From: Anaeromassilibacillus sp. An250
Lineage (GTDB): Bacteria; Bacillota; Clostridia; Oscillospirales; Acutalibacteraceae
Assembly (NCBI RefSeq): GCF_002159845.1
Contig: NZ_NFJK01000012.1
Span: forward strand, 1 to 64,000
DNA: 64,000 nucleotides
Reading direction: 5' to 3'
The translations under genes and the position numbers were made by a program. Below the pieces are notes generated by a model. It did no database searches. It was not told the DNA's origin and saw only the letters and a program-made list of their open reading frames with translations. Positions within the stretch are counted from its first letter, which is position 1. Each line of letters begins with the position of its first letter. Shown here one piece after another: positions 35,383 through 45,008 of this stretch.

Positions 35383-35982
35383 TTATTTCGAATTGCCGAT
35401 TACCTTCCAATTCTGTTTTAAATAGATTCCTCCGGAGAGTACCGTAAAAAACACGGTAACCGCCATGAGCGCTTCCCCGATCCACAGGAAAACCATCCCG
35501 CCCGGTACGCCTCCCACCGAGAAAGCGGAAAGGGTTCCCGCAGCGATCAGCTCCTGTGCATACTGCATCGCCAAGATCAATGCGATGGCAATGATCTGGC
35601 TGACCGTCTTGACCTTTCCCCATTTGTTCGCCGCGATCACCACACCCTCGTCCGCGGCAACCAGCCGCAGGGAAGTCACCAGGAATTCACGCGCAATGAT
35701 AATCAGCACCCACCAGGGGTTGATCAGCCCCAAGCTCACAAAACAAACCAGGGCGGAAATCACCAAGATCTTATCCGCCAACGGGTCCATGAATTTCCCG
35801 AAGTTGGTAATCAGGTTCCGGCTTCTGGCGATCTTTCCATCTAAGTGATCCGTATAGGACGCTGCAAGAAATAGGAGCAATGCGATCAAGCAGTTGTGCG
35901 GCAGCTCCTGCCACAGCAGGGCTCCAACGAAAAACGGCACCATCGCCATGCGCAATACCGTCAGTTTATTGGGCAAGTTCAT
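35383..35982 (-). CDS. pgsA: CDP-diacylglycerol-glycerol-3-phosphate 3-phosphatidyltransferase
   Basis: 199-residue membrane enzyme that makes phosphatidylglycerophosphate from CDP-diacylglycerol and glycerol-3-phosphate. The CDP-alcohol phosphotransferase motif D-G-x2-A-R-x8-G-x3-D-x3-D is complete in two pieces, DHLDGKIAR and NFGKFMDPLAD (about residues 45-72). Several hydrophobic helices follow. The N-terminal MNLPNKLTVLRM is standard for PgsA. One variation: DHLDG replaces the common DxxDG with D-H-L-D-G, still intact. Last gene of the recA-recX-rimO-pgsA run, 22 bases after rimO. Confidence 0.95.
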   Translation of the reverse strand: MNLPNKLTVLRMAMVPFFVGALLWQELPHNCLIALLLFLAASYTDHLDGKIARSRNLITNFGKFMDPLADKILVISALVCFVSLGLINPWWVLIIIAREFLVTSLRLVAADEGVVIAANKWGKVKTVSQIIAIALILAMQYAQELIAAGTLSAFSVGGVPGGMVFLWIGEALMAVTVFFTVLSGGIYLKQNWKVIGNSK

Positions 35983-36004
35983 ATCGATACCTCCACGGGG
36001 CGCG

Positions 36005-37327
36005 CTATTCCGCTTCGCCCATCAGGTCGCAGTCCATACATGCGGTGATACGCACCCGCACAAACTGTCCCGGGGCAGGCACATCTGCGGCCGTGAAATA
36101 GACCCTGCCGTCAATCTCCGGTGCATCCGCATAGCTGCGGCCAAACCAGCACTGCGTCTCCTCATCGAAGCCTTCGGTGAGCACGTCAAACACCCTGCCA
36201 ACCTGTGCCTCGCCCCAATCCTGCATAATCCCCATCTGGGTCTCCATCACACGGCCGGCGCGGCGGCGCTTCTCGTCCTCTTCGATCTGGTTCTCCATCT
36301 CGGCGGCGGGGGTATCCTCCTCCTGCGAATAGGCAAAGCAGCCCAGCCGCTCAAAGCGGATTTCTTTGATAAAATCACACAATTCCGCGAAGTCCTCCTC
36401 CGTCTCGCCGGGGAAGCCTGCAATCACGGTGGTGCGCAGGACCAGGCCGGGGATTCGCTCGCGCATCTTCCCGATCAGCGCCGTGAGTGTTTCGCGGTCC
36501 CCAAAGCGGCGCATGGCCCGGAGCACCGGCCCGCTGCAATGCTGAAGCGGGAGGTCGACGTATTTGACAATTTTTGGCTCCTGCGCAATCGTATCCATCA
36601 GTTCTTCCGTCATGAAGTCCGGATAGCAATACAGCAGCCGGATCCACTCCACGCCGTCCACGGTGCCCAACTTATGTAACAGCTCCGGCAGCATCCATTT
36701 CTTGTATAGGTCGCGCCCGTAGCGGGTGGTATCCTGCGCGATGACGATCAGTTCCTTTGTCCCGCTTTCCGCCAATGCCTTCGCTTCCTCCAGAATGCTC
36801 TCCATCGGGCGGGAGCGGTACGGCCCGCGGATCAATGGGATCGCACAATAGGAACAGCGGTTGTCGCAGCCCTCCGCGATCTTGATATAGGATGAGTAGA
36901 GCGGCGTCGAATGGACGCGCTCCCCGCACAGGGGCAGGAGCGTCTTTTCGGGGAACAGCTCCGGATGCTCGCCACGCAGGGTGCGGTCCACCACTTCCAC
37001 AATGTCGGCGTCCGCTCCAATCCCACAGACCGCATCGGCCTCGGGCAGCTCCTTGCGGATCTCCTGCTGATAGCGCTCCGCCATGCAGCCGGTGACCACG
37101 ATCGCTTTGATTTGCCCGGCCGCCTTCTGCTTGCCGAGCTCTAAAATCTCCCCGATGGACTCCTTCTTGGCCGCCTCGATAAAGCCGCAGGTGTTCACAA
37201 TCGCCACATCCGCACAGGAGGCGTCGTCCACCAATTCATATCCTGCCTTTTGCAGACGCGCCATCATCATCTCCGCGTCCACCCGGTTCTTTTCACAGCC
37301 GAGGCTGATCATTCCAACAGATGCCAT
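36005..37327 (-). CDS. rimO: Ribosomal protein S12 methylthiotransferase RimO
   Basis: 440 residues, a radical SAM methylthiotransferase that adds a methylthio group to an aspartate of ribosomal protein S12. The N-terminal UPF0004 domain has its three cluster cysteines (SLGCEKN, NTCGF, TGCMAE), the radical SAM CxxxCxxC motif is CDNRCSYC (about residues 153-160), and a TRAM domain closes the protein. PLQHCSGPVLRAMRR and RTTVIAGFPGETEEDF are standard. ATG at 37327 lies three bases beyond recX; the two genes are one transcription unit. RimO, not MiaB, is chosen because of length and the start MISLGCEKNRVD. Confidence 0.95.
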   Translation of the reverse strand: MASVGMISLGCEKNRVDAEMMMARLQKAGYELVDDASCADVAIVNTCGFIEAAKKESIGEILELGKQKAAGQIKAIVVTGCMAERYQQEIRKELPEADAVCGIGADADIVEVVDRTLRGEHPELFPEKTLLPLCGERVHSTPLYSSYIKIAEGCDNRCSYCAIPLIRGPYRSRPMESILEEAKALAESGTKELIVIAQDTTRYGRDLYKKWMLPELLHKLGTVDGVEWIRLLYCYPDFMTEELMDTIAQEPKIVKYVDLPLQHCSGPVLRAMRRFGDRETLTALIGKMRERIPGLVLRTTVIAGFPGETEEDFAELCDFIKEIRFERLGCFAYSQEEDTPAAEMENQIEEDEKRRRAGRVMETQMGIMQDWGEAQVGRVFDVLTEGFDEETQCWFGRSYADAPEIDGRVYFTAADVPAPGQFVRVRITACMDCDLMGEAE

Positions 37328-37330
37328 TCT

Positions 37331-37948
37331 TCAATCCTCATTTTCGTAGTCGATATAGTCCCGCAGCGCTGTGCGGATGTCCTCGCCGCTGTAACCAAGC
37401 CGCTGCAGCGCAGCAAACACGCGGCGGCGCCCTTTTTCATCGGAAAGGGACCTCTGATACTTCCGTTCCAGCAGGAACCGGAGCGATTCCTCCGGCTCTG
37501 GGGCGAGCTCTTCCACAATTTCCTGGGCGAGCGCGCGGTCGATCCCCTTTTGCAAGAGCTCATATTCCGCACGGCGCGCCGCAAACCGCTTGCGCTGCAG
37601 CAGCTCTTCCGCCAAATTGCGCGCATATTGCGCGTCGTTGACCAGGCCGAGCTCTTCCATGCGCTCCGCAGCGCGTTCCGCTGCCTCGCGCCCCGCCGTC
37701 CGGGAAATCTTATCCGCCAGTTCCTTTTTGGAGTGGCTGCGGTGCTCCAACAGGTAGAGCGCCTTCTCCTGCGCGCGGTGTGCGTCGCTCCGCTGGATTA
37801 GCCGGTACAGCTCTTCGTCGTCGAGCTCCATCCCAATCCGCAGGCCGGATTGCAACAGGGTCTCCGAGTCTAACTTTGCGGCGAGCTCCCCATCCAGGAA
37901 CAGGGCCGTCAGGCGTTTCCGCCGCGGCTCCAATGCGGTAACTAACAA
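37331..37948 (-). CDS. recX: RecX regulatory protein
   Basis: 205 residues, RecX family, which binds RecA filaments and moderates recombination. The three-helix repeats are visible: ALYLLEHRSHSKKELADKI (about 83-101), RMEELGLVNDAQYARNLAEE, and a C-terminal repeat AALQRLGYSGEDIRTALRD. The start at 37948 gives MLVTALEPRRKR. It lies 28 bases downstream of recA, the usual arrangement, so the inhibitor is co-produced with its target. Confidence 0.93.
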   Translation of the reverse strand: MLVTALEPRRKRLTALFLDGELAAKLDSETLLQSGLRIGMELDDEELYRLIQRSDAHRAQEKALYLLEHRSHSKKELADKISRTAGREAAERAAERMEELGLVNDAQYARNLAEELLQRKRFAARRAEYELLQKGIDRALAQEIVEELAPEPEESLRFLLERKYQRSLSDEKGRRRVFAALQRLGYSGEDIRTALRDYIDYENED

Positions 37949-37976
37949 AGCATTCCCATCCTTTTATGATTCATGT

Positions 37977-39140
<1,164 letters not shown>

Positions 39141-39165
39141 TTGATTCCCTCCGGTCTTTTGATTG

Positions 39166-39192
39166 GAAAAACGCCGGAAGAAGTTCCGGCGT
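39166..39192 (-). promoter_or_regulatory. Terminator-shaped hairpin in the recA leader
   Basis: Minus-strand acgccggaa / ttccggcgt with a four-base loop and TTTTT directly after, between the recA promoter and its start codon. It could attenuate recA transcription. Confidence 0.6.
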
Positions 39193-39225
39193 CTCGAAGT
39201 GACAAGTCATAAAATAACTTGCATT

Positions 39226-39254
39226 ATTATATCGTATTTTTGAAAGAAAAGCAA
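39226..39254 (-). promoter_or_regulatory. recA promoter
   Basis: Minus-strand TTGCTT (39249-39254), 17-base spacer, TATAAT (39226-39231). About 18 bases upstream, cgaacaaagtttc (39272-39284) is one or two changes from the Firmicute LexA box CGAAC-N4-GTTCG. Confidence 0.65.
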
Positions 39255-39338
39255 TGGATGGGGACAAATTTCGAACAAAGTTTCTTGCAAACCTTCTATC
39301 TTTTGGCAGGGGGCGCCTTTCAAGCAAAACGCCGGGGA

Positions 39339-39812
39339 TCAGTCTGCACGTTTTAAGGTGCGCAGTAGGTTTACCATTTCAATGGCCCCTTGCGCACATT
39401 CCGCTCCCTTATTGCCCGCTTTCGTCCCTGCACGCTCGATCGCCTGCTCGATGGTATCCGTCGTCAAAACGCCGAACATAACCGGGACGCCGCTCTCCAG
39501 CGACACATGCGCAATCCCCTTGGAGACCTCGTTACAAACATAGTCGTAGTGGCTGGTGGCGCCCCGGATCACAGCGCCCAGCGCAATTACCGCATCGTAC
39601 TGCCCGCTCTTTGCCATTTGGCTGGCAACCACAGGGATTTCAAACGCACCCGGCACCCATGCGACAGAAATCGCATCGCCCAGCACGCCGTGGCGCAGCA
39701 GGGCGTCTTCACAGCCGCTGAGCAGCTTAGAAACGATAAACTCATTGAAACGGGAAGCTACAATTCCCACACGCATCCCTTGCGCAACCAGTTTTCCTTC
39801 GTAAATCTTCAT
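39339..39812 (-). CDS. ribH: 6,7-dimethyl-8-ribityllumazine synthase
   Basis: 157 residues, condensing 5-amino-6-ribitylaminouracil with dihydroxybutanone phosphate, the penultimate step of riboflavin synthesis. Family blocks are clear: [51 protein letters not shown] and [24 protein letters not shown]. Last gene of the rib operon, overlapping ribBA by four bases. It normally assembles as an icosahedral or pentameric shell. Confidence 0.97.
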   Translation of the reverse strand: MKIYEGKLVAQGMRVGIVASRFNEFIVSKLLSGCEDALLRHGVLGDAISVAWVPGAFEIPVVASQMAKSGQYDAVIALGAVIRGATSHYDYVCNEVSKGIAHVSLESGVPVMFGVLTTDTIEQAIERAGTKAGNKGAECAQGAIEMVNLLRTLKRAD

Positions 39813-41044
39813 AAGGTTGTTCCTCCTTCACTGGATACATCGGTTTCATAATGTAAAATGTGGCCCATGCGGTGCTGCTTTGTCTGCAAATAGAACAGGT
39901 CCTCCGGATTTGCCTCCATCTGGATGGGGATTCGCTCTACAATCTCCATCCCAAAGTCCCACAATTGGTAGATCTTATCCGGGTTGTTTGTCAGGAGCCG
40001 TAAGGTCTTTGCCCCCAAGTCCCGCAGAATCTGCGCACCGATAAAATACTCCCGCAGATCTCCAGGAAAACCCAGGGCGAGGTTTGCCTCCAGGGTATCC
40101 ATGCCTTGGTCTTGAAGCGTATAGGCCTTCAGTTTGTTGAGCAAACCGATTCCACGGCCTTCCTGCCGCATATACAGCAGAATCCCCCGTCCCTCTTTCT
40201 CAATCTGCCGCATCGCCGACGCCAATTGCTGGCCACAGTCGCACCGGAGTGAGCCGAAGCAATCCCCCGTCAAGCATTCGGAGTGAACGCGGCACAGCAG
40301 CCTCTGTCCATCCCCTATGTCCCCCTTGACCAAAGCAACATGGTGTTCCCCATTCAGCTTGTTGCGGTAGCCATAGGCGGTGAATTCCCCATATTTGGTT
40401 GGCAAGCGTGCCACAGCCACCTGTTCTACCAGCTTTTCATGACGTTTGCGGTAATTTTGCAGATCTCGGATGGTGATGAACTTCAAGCCCCATTCCTGCG
40501 CCTTCTGCTGGAGTTCCGTGGCGCGCATCATGGTGCCGTCTTCCCGCATGATCTCGCAGCACAGGCCGCATTCCTTCAAACCGGCCAGCCGCAGCAAATC
40601 GACCGTCGCTTCTGTGTGGCCGTTGCGTTCCAAAACGCCGTTCGGCTTTGCCAGAAGGGGAAACATATGGCCGGGGCGCCGGAAATCCTCCGGACGTGCC
40701 CCTTCTTCAACGCATTTCATCGCGGTGATGGAGCGCTCTGCAGCGGAGATACCGGTGGTTGTGGATACATGGTCGATGGAGACGGTAAACGCCGTCTCAT
40801 GGTTATCCGTATTGTCGGCCACCATCTGCGGGAGCCGGAGCTTTTGGACATATGCGGCCGACATGGGCATACAGATCAGCCCCTTGGCATGGGTGGCCAT
40901 AAAATTGATGTTCCCAGTGGTTGCAAACTGGGCTGCACAGATGAGATCGCCTTCGTTCTCCCGGTCGGGGTCGTCGGTACACAAGATCAAGTGTCCCTGC
41001 CGCAGCGCCTCCAATGCGTCTTCAATCGAATCATATTGAAACAT
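39809..41044 (-). CDS. ribBA: Bifunctional 3,4-dihydroxy-2-butanone-4-phosphate synthase / GTP cyclohydrolase II
   Basis: 411 residues with two enzymes in one chain. The N-terminal half (about 1-200) is RibB, with [23 protein letters not shown] and RRPGHMFPL. The C-terminal half (about 207-405) is RibA, with zinc cysteines in [17 protein letters not shown] and the RQEGRGIGL loop. Together they supply both precursors of riboflavin, from ribulose-5-phosphate and GTP. The order ribD-ribE-ribBA-ribH under an FMN riboswitch is the Firmicute standard. Confidence 0.97.
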   Translation of the reverse strand: MFQYDSIEDALEALRQGHLILCTDDPDRENEGDLICAAQFATTGNINFMATHAKGLICMPMSAAYVQKLRLPQMVADNTDNHETAFTVSIDHVSTTTGISAAERSITAMKCVEEGARPEDFRRPGHMFPLLAKPNGVLERNGHTEATVDLLRLAGLKECGLCCEIMREDGTMMRATELQQKAQEWGLKFITIRDLQNYRKRHEKLVEQVAVARLPTKYGEFTAYGYRNKLNGEHHVALVKGDIGDGQRLLCRVHSECLTGDCFGSLRCDCGQQLASAMRQIEKEGRGILLYMRQEGRGIGLLNKLKAYTLQDQGMDTLEANLALGFPGDLREYFIGAQILRDLGAKTLRLLTNNPDKIYQLWDFGMEIVERIPIQMEANPEDLFYLQTKQHRMGHILHYETDVSSEGGTTL

Positions 41045-41056
41045 GGAAATTCCTCC

Positions 41057-41704
41057 TTAAAATCCGTTTTGCGCCAGAAATTCCAAGGTGACGCCCCTGG
41101 ATGTAGGCGCCTCCTTCGATGCGCACAAAAACTTCTCCACATATTTTCCAATTACATCCGTCTCCAGGTTGACCGGATCGCCCGGCCGTTTCTCTCCCAA
41201 TATGGTGGCGCTGGCCGTATGTGGAATAACAGAGACCGAAAAATCCGTCTCTGAAACAGAAGCGACCGTTAGGCTGATCCCGTCCATAGCGATCGATCCC
41301 TTCTCAACGATATACCGTAGAACCTGCGGGGCTGCCTCCACCGTATACCAAAGGGCGTTGTCATCCCTCTGGAGGGCTCGGATACAGCCTACCCCGTCGA
41401 TATGTCCCGATACAATGTGACCGCCGAACCGCCCGTCCGCCGCCATTGCACGCTCGAGGTTTACGCGGCTGCCCACGGAGAGGCATCCCAGGGAAGAGCG
41501 GTTGAGCGTCTCGTGCATCACATCCGCTGTAAACCCTCCGGAGTCCTTTGAACAGACCGTCAGGCATACGCCGTTTACCGCAACACTGTCGCCAATTTTT
41601 AGACCGTTCTGGATTCGGACAGCCCCAATCGATAATACAGAGGAATGCGCGCCGCGCCGGACCGCGCGGACCGTCCCAATTTCTTCAACAATCCCCGTAA
41701 ACAT
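41057..41704 (-). CDS. ribE: Riboflavin synthase alpha subunit
   Basis: 215 residues; two tandem lumazine-binding barrels. The start MFTGIVEEIG at 41704 is chosen because it is the universal beginning of this family; its ATG lies 20 bases inside the end of ribD. Repeated motifs VNGVCLTV and MDGISLTV mark the two halves, and HIVSGHIDGVG is the barrel linker signature. It dismutates two lumazine molecules to riboflavin. Confidence 0.96.
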   Translation of the reverse strand: MFTGIVEEIGTVRAVRRGAHSSVLSIGAVRIQNGLKIGDSVAVNGVCLTVCSKDSGGFTADVMHETLNRSSLGCLSVGSRVNLERAMAADGRFGGHIVSGHIDGVGCIRALQRDDNALWYTVEAAPQVLRYIVEKGSIAMDGISLTVASVSETDFSVSVIPHTASATILGEKRPGDPVNLETDVIGKYVEKFLCASKEAPTSRGVTLEFLAQNGF

Positions 41705-42791
41705 TGCCGTCCACCTCGCTTTCCAGCAAAAAGTCCTTTCCAAGTTGGACAACCACCGTATTTTTCAGCCGGACCGCCTGGGAGGGCAGTTCAACCCCTA
41801 TGCCCGCCACCGGTGTCTTGGCGGCCGCACCGCCGAAGATCTTCGGGGCGATATAAGCTTGAATCTTTTGGACAATCCCCTGCTCCAGCGCCGCCCAATT
41901 CAGCGCGCCGCCCCCTTCCAGCAGAAGGCTATCGATGTTTTCCTCTCCAAGCCTCTCCATCAATGCACGCAGATCCACCCGGCCCTCCCGCTCCGGAAGG
42001 GTCCAAACCCGGCAGCCAGCGTCCTCCAGCGCTGCCTTCCTCCCCGGCTCCGGGGAGACTGCGGCCAAAATGGTGGGGACTTCCCTGGCGGTGCGTACAA
42101 TTTGGCTGTGCAGCGGTATCCGTAAATGGGTATCACAGAGAACCCGGATGGGGTTCTTTCCTCCCTCCAGCCGGCAGGTCAGCAAAGGGTCATCCGCGAG
42201 GACAGTGCCGATTCCTGCCAGAACTGCCGCATACCGGTGCCTATCCTGATGGACACGCCGCCTGGCCGCTTCGCCGGTGATCCATTGGGAAGCGCCGGTC
42301 CGTGTGGCGATCTTTCCGTCCATCGTCATCGCGTATTTCATCACCACATAAGGGCGCCGGGTCTGGATAAAGTGGAAAAACACTTGGTTGAGCGCGTCAC
42401 AAGCATCCCGCAGGACGCCGGTGGCCACCTCCACCCCTTGGACACGCAACCGCTCCAGGCCTTTCCCCGCTACCAACGGATTGGGGTCTTCCGAACCGAC
42501 CACCACGCGGGCAATCCCGGCCTCCAGGATTGCATCGGTACAGGGAGGCTGCTTCCCATGATGGCAGCAGGGTTCCAACGTAACATACATGGTTGCGCCC
42601 TCCGGCGATTCCGTGCAGGCCTTCAAAGCCTCCCTCTCCGCATGGAGCTCTCCATAGCGCGTATGGTATCCCTGTCCAATGATACGGCCATGCTTTACAA
42701 GGACTGCCCCTACCATGGGGTTGGGGTTCGTCCAGCCGCATCCCCGCTTCGCCAGTTCCAGGGCCAAGCGCATATAATCTTGATCTTCCAT
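41685..42791 (-). CDS. ribD: Bifunctional deaminase/reductase RibD
   Basis: 368 residues. The N-terminal deaminase has the zinc motifs HAE (in ELHAEREAL) and PCCHHGKQPPC (about residues 73-83). The C-terminal reductase begins around RPYVVMKYAMTMDGKIAT and includes SLLLEGGGALNWA. It catalyses the second and third steps from the GTP product. ATG at 42791 follows GGAGGTGAAAG. First gene of the rib operon, directly under the FMN riboswitch and two tandem terminator hairpins. Confidence 0.97.
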   Translation of the reverse strand: MEDQDYMRLALELAKRGCGWTNPNPMVGAVLVKHGRIIGQGYHTRYGELHAEREALKACTESPEGATMYVTLEPCCHHGKQPPCTDAILEAGIARVVVGSEDPNPLVAGKGLERLRVQGVEVATGVLRDACDALNQVFFHFIQTRRPYVVMKYAMTMDGKIATRTGASQWITGEAARRRVHQDRHRYAAVLAGIGTVLADDPLLTCRLEGGKNPIRVLCDTHLRIPLHSQIVRTAREVPTILAAVSPEPGRKAALEDAGCRVWTLPEREGRVDLRALMERLGEENIDSLLLEGGGALNWAALEQGIVQKIQAYIAPKIFGGAAAKTPVAGIGVELPSQAVRLKNTVVVQLGKDFLLESEVDGNVYGDC

Positions 42792-42807
42792 CTTTCACCT
42801 CCGAAAA

Positions 42808-42842
42808 AAAGAAAAATACCTTGAACGGTCGTTCAAGGCATC
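42808..42842 (-). terminator. Second terminator-like hairpin before ribD
   Basis: Minus-strand ccttgaac / gttcaagg with a four-base loop followed by TATTTTTCTTTTTTT, about 20 bases before the ribD start. It is additional to the expression-platform hairpin upstream. Confidence 0.7.
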
Positions 42843-42875
42843 CTGAAATGGCAGGGGGCTTCTGGCCACAGAACA

Positions 42876-42907
42876 TAAAAAAGCTCTGGAATCCAACATT
42901 CCAGAGC
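42876..42907 (-). terminator. Expression-platform terminator of the FMN riboswitch
   Basis: Minus-strand gctctggaat / attccagagc stem followed by TTTTTT, about 40 bases after the aptamer. Confidence 0.85.
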
Positions 42908-42946
42908 AAATCCATGCGTGCAGAGACGTTTTTATTCTGCCATACA

Positions 42947-43057
42947 CGATCTTCTTTCATCCAGACTATACGGTCGGCTTCGGAGTTTCACCGAATCATG
43001 CCATGCGGCTCGTGGGCTATACCACCGGTGGGGAATTGCACCCCGCCCTGAAGATCC
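42947..43057 (-). promoter_or_regulatory. FMN riboswitch (RFN element)
   Basis: Read on the minus strand the conserved RFN blocks follow in order: AGGATCTTCAGGGCGGGGTG, CAATTCCCCACCGG, GGTATAGCCCACGAGCC, GATTCGGTGAAACTCCGAAG, CCGACCGTATAGTCTGGATG and AAAGAAGATCG, the first and last closing the P1 stem. Binding of FMN is expected to stop transcription of the rib operon. Confidence 0.96.
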
Positions 43058-43072
43058 TATTCAATTGAATTG

Positions 43073-43101
43073 AGTATACTCCTCCTATTGGAAAAAGTCA
43101 A
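43073..43101 (-). promoter_or_regulatory. rib operon promoter
   Basis: Minus-strand TTGACT (43096-43101), 17-base spacer, TATACT (43073-43078), just upstream of the riboswitch. Confidence 0.8.
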
Positions 43102-43151
43102 TCCCTGGGACCCTTTTCGTTTGGCATTTCATCTGCCAGGGCCTTCCCCTC

Positions 43152-44021
43152 TCATGGCCCCGGATAAAAACATCCTACGACCACGCGGTCCAACCCGTTA
43201 AAATCCTTGCGCACTTCGATTTCCCGCACACCCGCCTCTTGGAACAATTCCGTCACGGCCTGCGCCTGTTCTTCCCCGATCTCCACAGCGGCAACGCCGC
43301 CGGGCTTCAAACGCGGGACCCATAGCTGCGCAATCGCCCGGTAGAACACCAGCCCATCTTCCCCGCCGTCCAGGGCTGTGCGCGGTTCCTGCTGCACCTC
43401 TTTTTGTAGTCCCGCAATCACCCCCGCCTCCACGTAAGGGGGGTTTGACACCACGAGATCTAGCCCGGAAAACGGTGCGGCCGATTCCGGCGACAAGACA
43501 TCTAACCGGGCCGGATGGACGGCCTTGCTTGCCAGCCGGCGGACATTGGCCTCCAAAAACCGGAAAGCATCCGCATAGAGCTCTGCGCAGGATATCTCTA
43601 ACCCTGGGAGCAGGGATGCAAGCCCGATCGCCACTGCGCCGCTTCCGCCGCAGAGGTCAACCCCTTTCCAAGGCCCTTTCGCGCCGCTGCCCACACGGAG
43701 CCGTTCCGCCGCTGTATACACCAGCAACTCCGTCTCCTCGCGCGGCACCAGAACGCCTTCTCCCACGCAAAGCGTAAAATCCATGAACGGCCACTCGCCA
43801 AGGATGTACTGCAACGGCCGCCCCTGCGCCCGCATTTCACAAAGCTCCCAATATGCGGCCGCGTGCGCTTCTTCCGCCGGTTCCATCCCATGGATCATCA
43901 GCTTTTGGCGATCCATACCAAAGACCTTTTCAAACAGGCAGACAGCATCAAAGGCAGGGGTTTCAATCCCTGCCTTTTCTAAAAGCATCTTTCCCTTTTG
44001 ATACGTTTGCCGCAGCGTCAT
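43152..44021 (-). CDS. prmC: Peptide chain release factor methyltransferase PrmC
   Basis: 289 residues, SAM-dependent glutamine-N5 methyltransferase acting on the GGQ motif of release factors. The SAM loop is VDLCGGSGAVAIGLA (the more common DLGTGSGAIA is varied here), and the catalytic NPPY motif is in LVVSNPPYVEAG. The helical N-terminal domain matches PrmC (PLQYILGEWPFMDF; VPREETELLV). ATG at 44021 overlaps the stop of the DUF1385 gene as ATGA. In many Firmicutes prmC follows prfA; prfA is not next to it here. Confidence 0.93.
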   Translation of the reverse strand: MTLRQTYQKGKMLLEKAGIETPAFDAVCLFEKVFGMDRQKLMIHGMEPAEEAHAAAYWELCEMRAQGRPLQYILGEWPFMDFTLCVGEGVLVPREETELLVYTAAERLRVGSGAKGPWKGVDLCGGSGAVAIGLASLLPGLEISCAELYADAFRFLEANVRRLASKAVHPARLDVLSPESAAPFSGLDLVVSNPPYVEAGVIAGLQKEVQQEPRTALDGGEDGLVFYRAIAQLWVPRLKPGGVAAVEIGEEQAQAVTELFQEAGVREIEVRKDFNGLDRVVVGCFYPGP

Positions 44022-45007
44022 GCCGTTTTCTCCTTTGGCTGCTTGGCCTGTAACGGGCATTGCAGATCCGTCCCGTCCTCCGGGATGACCGCCTTCATCG
44101 CCTCAATCGCCACTTCGATCATGCTGTCGTCCGGTTCCTTGACTGTCAGCCGTTGCATCCAGAGGCCGGGGGCCGAAATGATGCGCGTGGCAAGGTTGTC
44201 ATAACGCCCACAGATACGGATGAGCTCATAGCCGATGCCCACCACCACCGGAATACAAAGCAATTTGACCAATGTGCGCAGGATGGGGTTTGTGAACGGG
44301 ATGAAGAACCCGATGATGACCCCCAGCAGCAGCATGATAATCATAAAGCTCGTGCCGCAGCGCGGATGGAAGCGGCTGTGATGCCGCACGTTTTCAACGG
44401 TCAGCTCTTCTTCATTTTCATAGCAGAAAATGGTCTTATGTTCCGCGCCGTGATACTCAAACACGCGCTTAATCTCCGACATATGCGCTACAATGGCGAT
44501 ATACGCCACAAAAATACCGATGCGCATCGCGCCCTCAATGATGGAGCGCCATGCTTCAATCCCCGTTCCAAAGAGGTATTGCTCGCACACATTAAACAGC
44601 CAGGTCGGCAAAAAGAAAAACAGCACAATGGCCAAGAGCAGGCCCAGGACCGTGCCCACCGCCATAATGGCGTTCATCAGCTTATCGCCAAACACCCGCT
44701 CCATCCACTGGTCAAACTTGGAGGGTTCCCCCTCTTCCTCAGCCATCCCAGACTTCTCTGCGGAGATATTCAGCGCCTTAAAGCCTGTGGAAAGGGAATC
44801 GATAAAAGCCGCTATCCCGCGGAAAATCGGGAGCCGGAAAATTTTGTACTTCTTCCCCAGGCCGTCCGTCTCCAGGGTTTCAGAAGAAATGGTGCCATCC
44901 GGCATGCGCACAGAAATTTCGGTGCGCTTCGGCCCGCGCATCATGATGCCCTCGATCAGTGCCTGGCCGCCGATGGAAGTAATACGTTTTGTCTTTTCTC
45001 TAGCCAT
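44018..45007 (-). CDS. DUF1385 membrane protein (YqhQ-like)
   Basis: 329 residues, DUF1385 family. The start MAREKTKRITSIGGQALIEGIMMRGP contains the family's GGQAxxEGVMMRGP block. Four or so membrane helices lie at about 115-140, 155-175, 220-245 and 255-275, with the family stretch FEYHGAEHKTIFCYEN and RFHPRCGTSF in between. The function is unknown. Neighbouring prmC is a frequent companion in Clostridia. It lies one base after the histidine kinase gene and overlaps prmC by four bases, so regulator, kinase, DUF1385 and prmC form one transcription unit. Confidence 0.92.
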   Translation of the reverse strand: MAREKTKRITSIGGQALIEGIMMRGPKRTEISVRMPDGTISSETLETDGLGKKYKIFRLPIFRGIAAFIDSLSTGFKALNISAEKSGMAEEEGEPSKFDQWMERVFGDKLMNAIMAVGTVLGLLLAIVLFFFLPTWLFNVCEQYLFGTGIEAWRSIIEGAMRIGIFVAYIAIVAHMSEIKRVFEYHGAEHKTIFCYENEEELTVENVRHHSRFHPRCGTSFMIIMLLLGVIIGFFIPFTNPILRTLVKLLCIPVVVGIGYELIRICGRYDNLATRIISAPGLWMQRLTVKEPDDSMIEVAIEAMKAVIPEDGTDLQCPLQAKQPKEKTA

Positions 45008-45008
45008 T

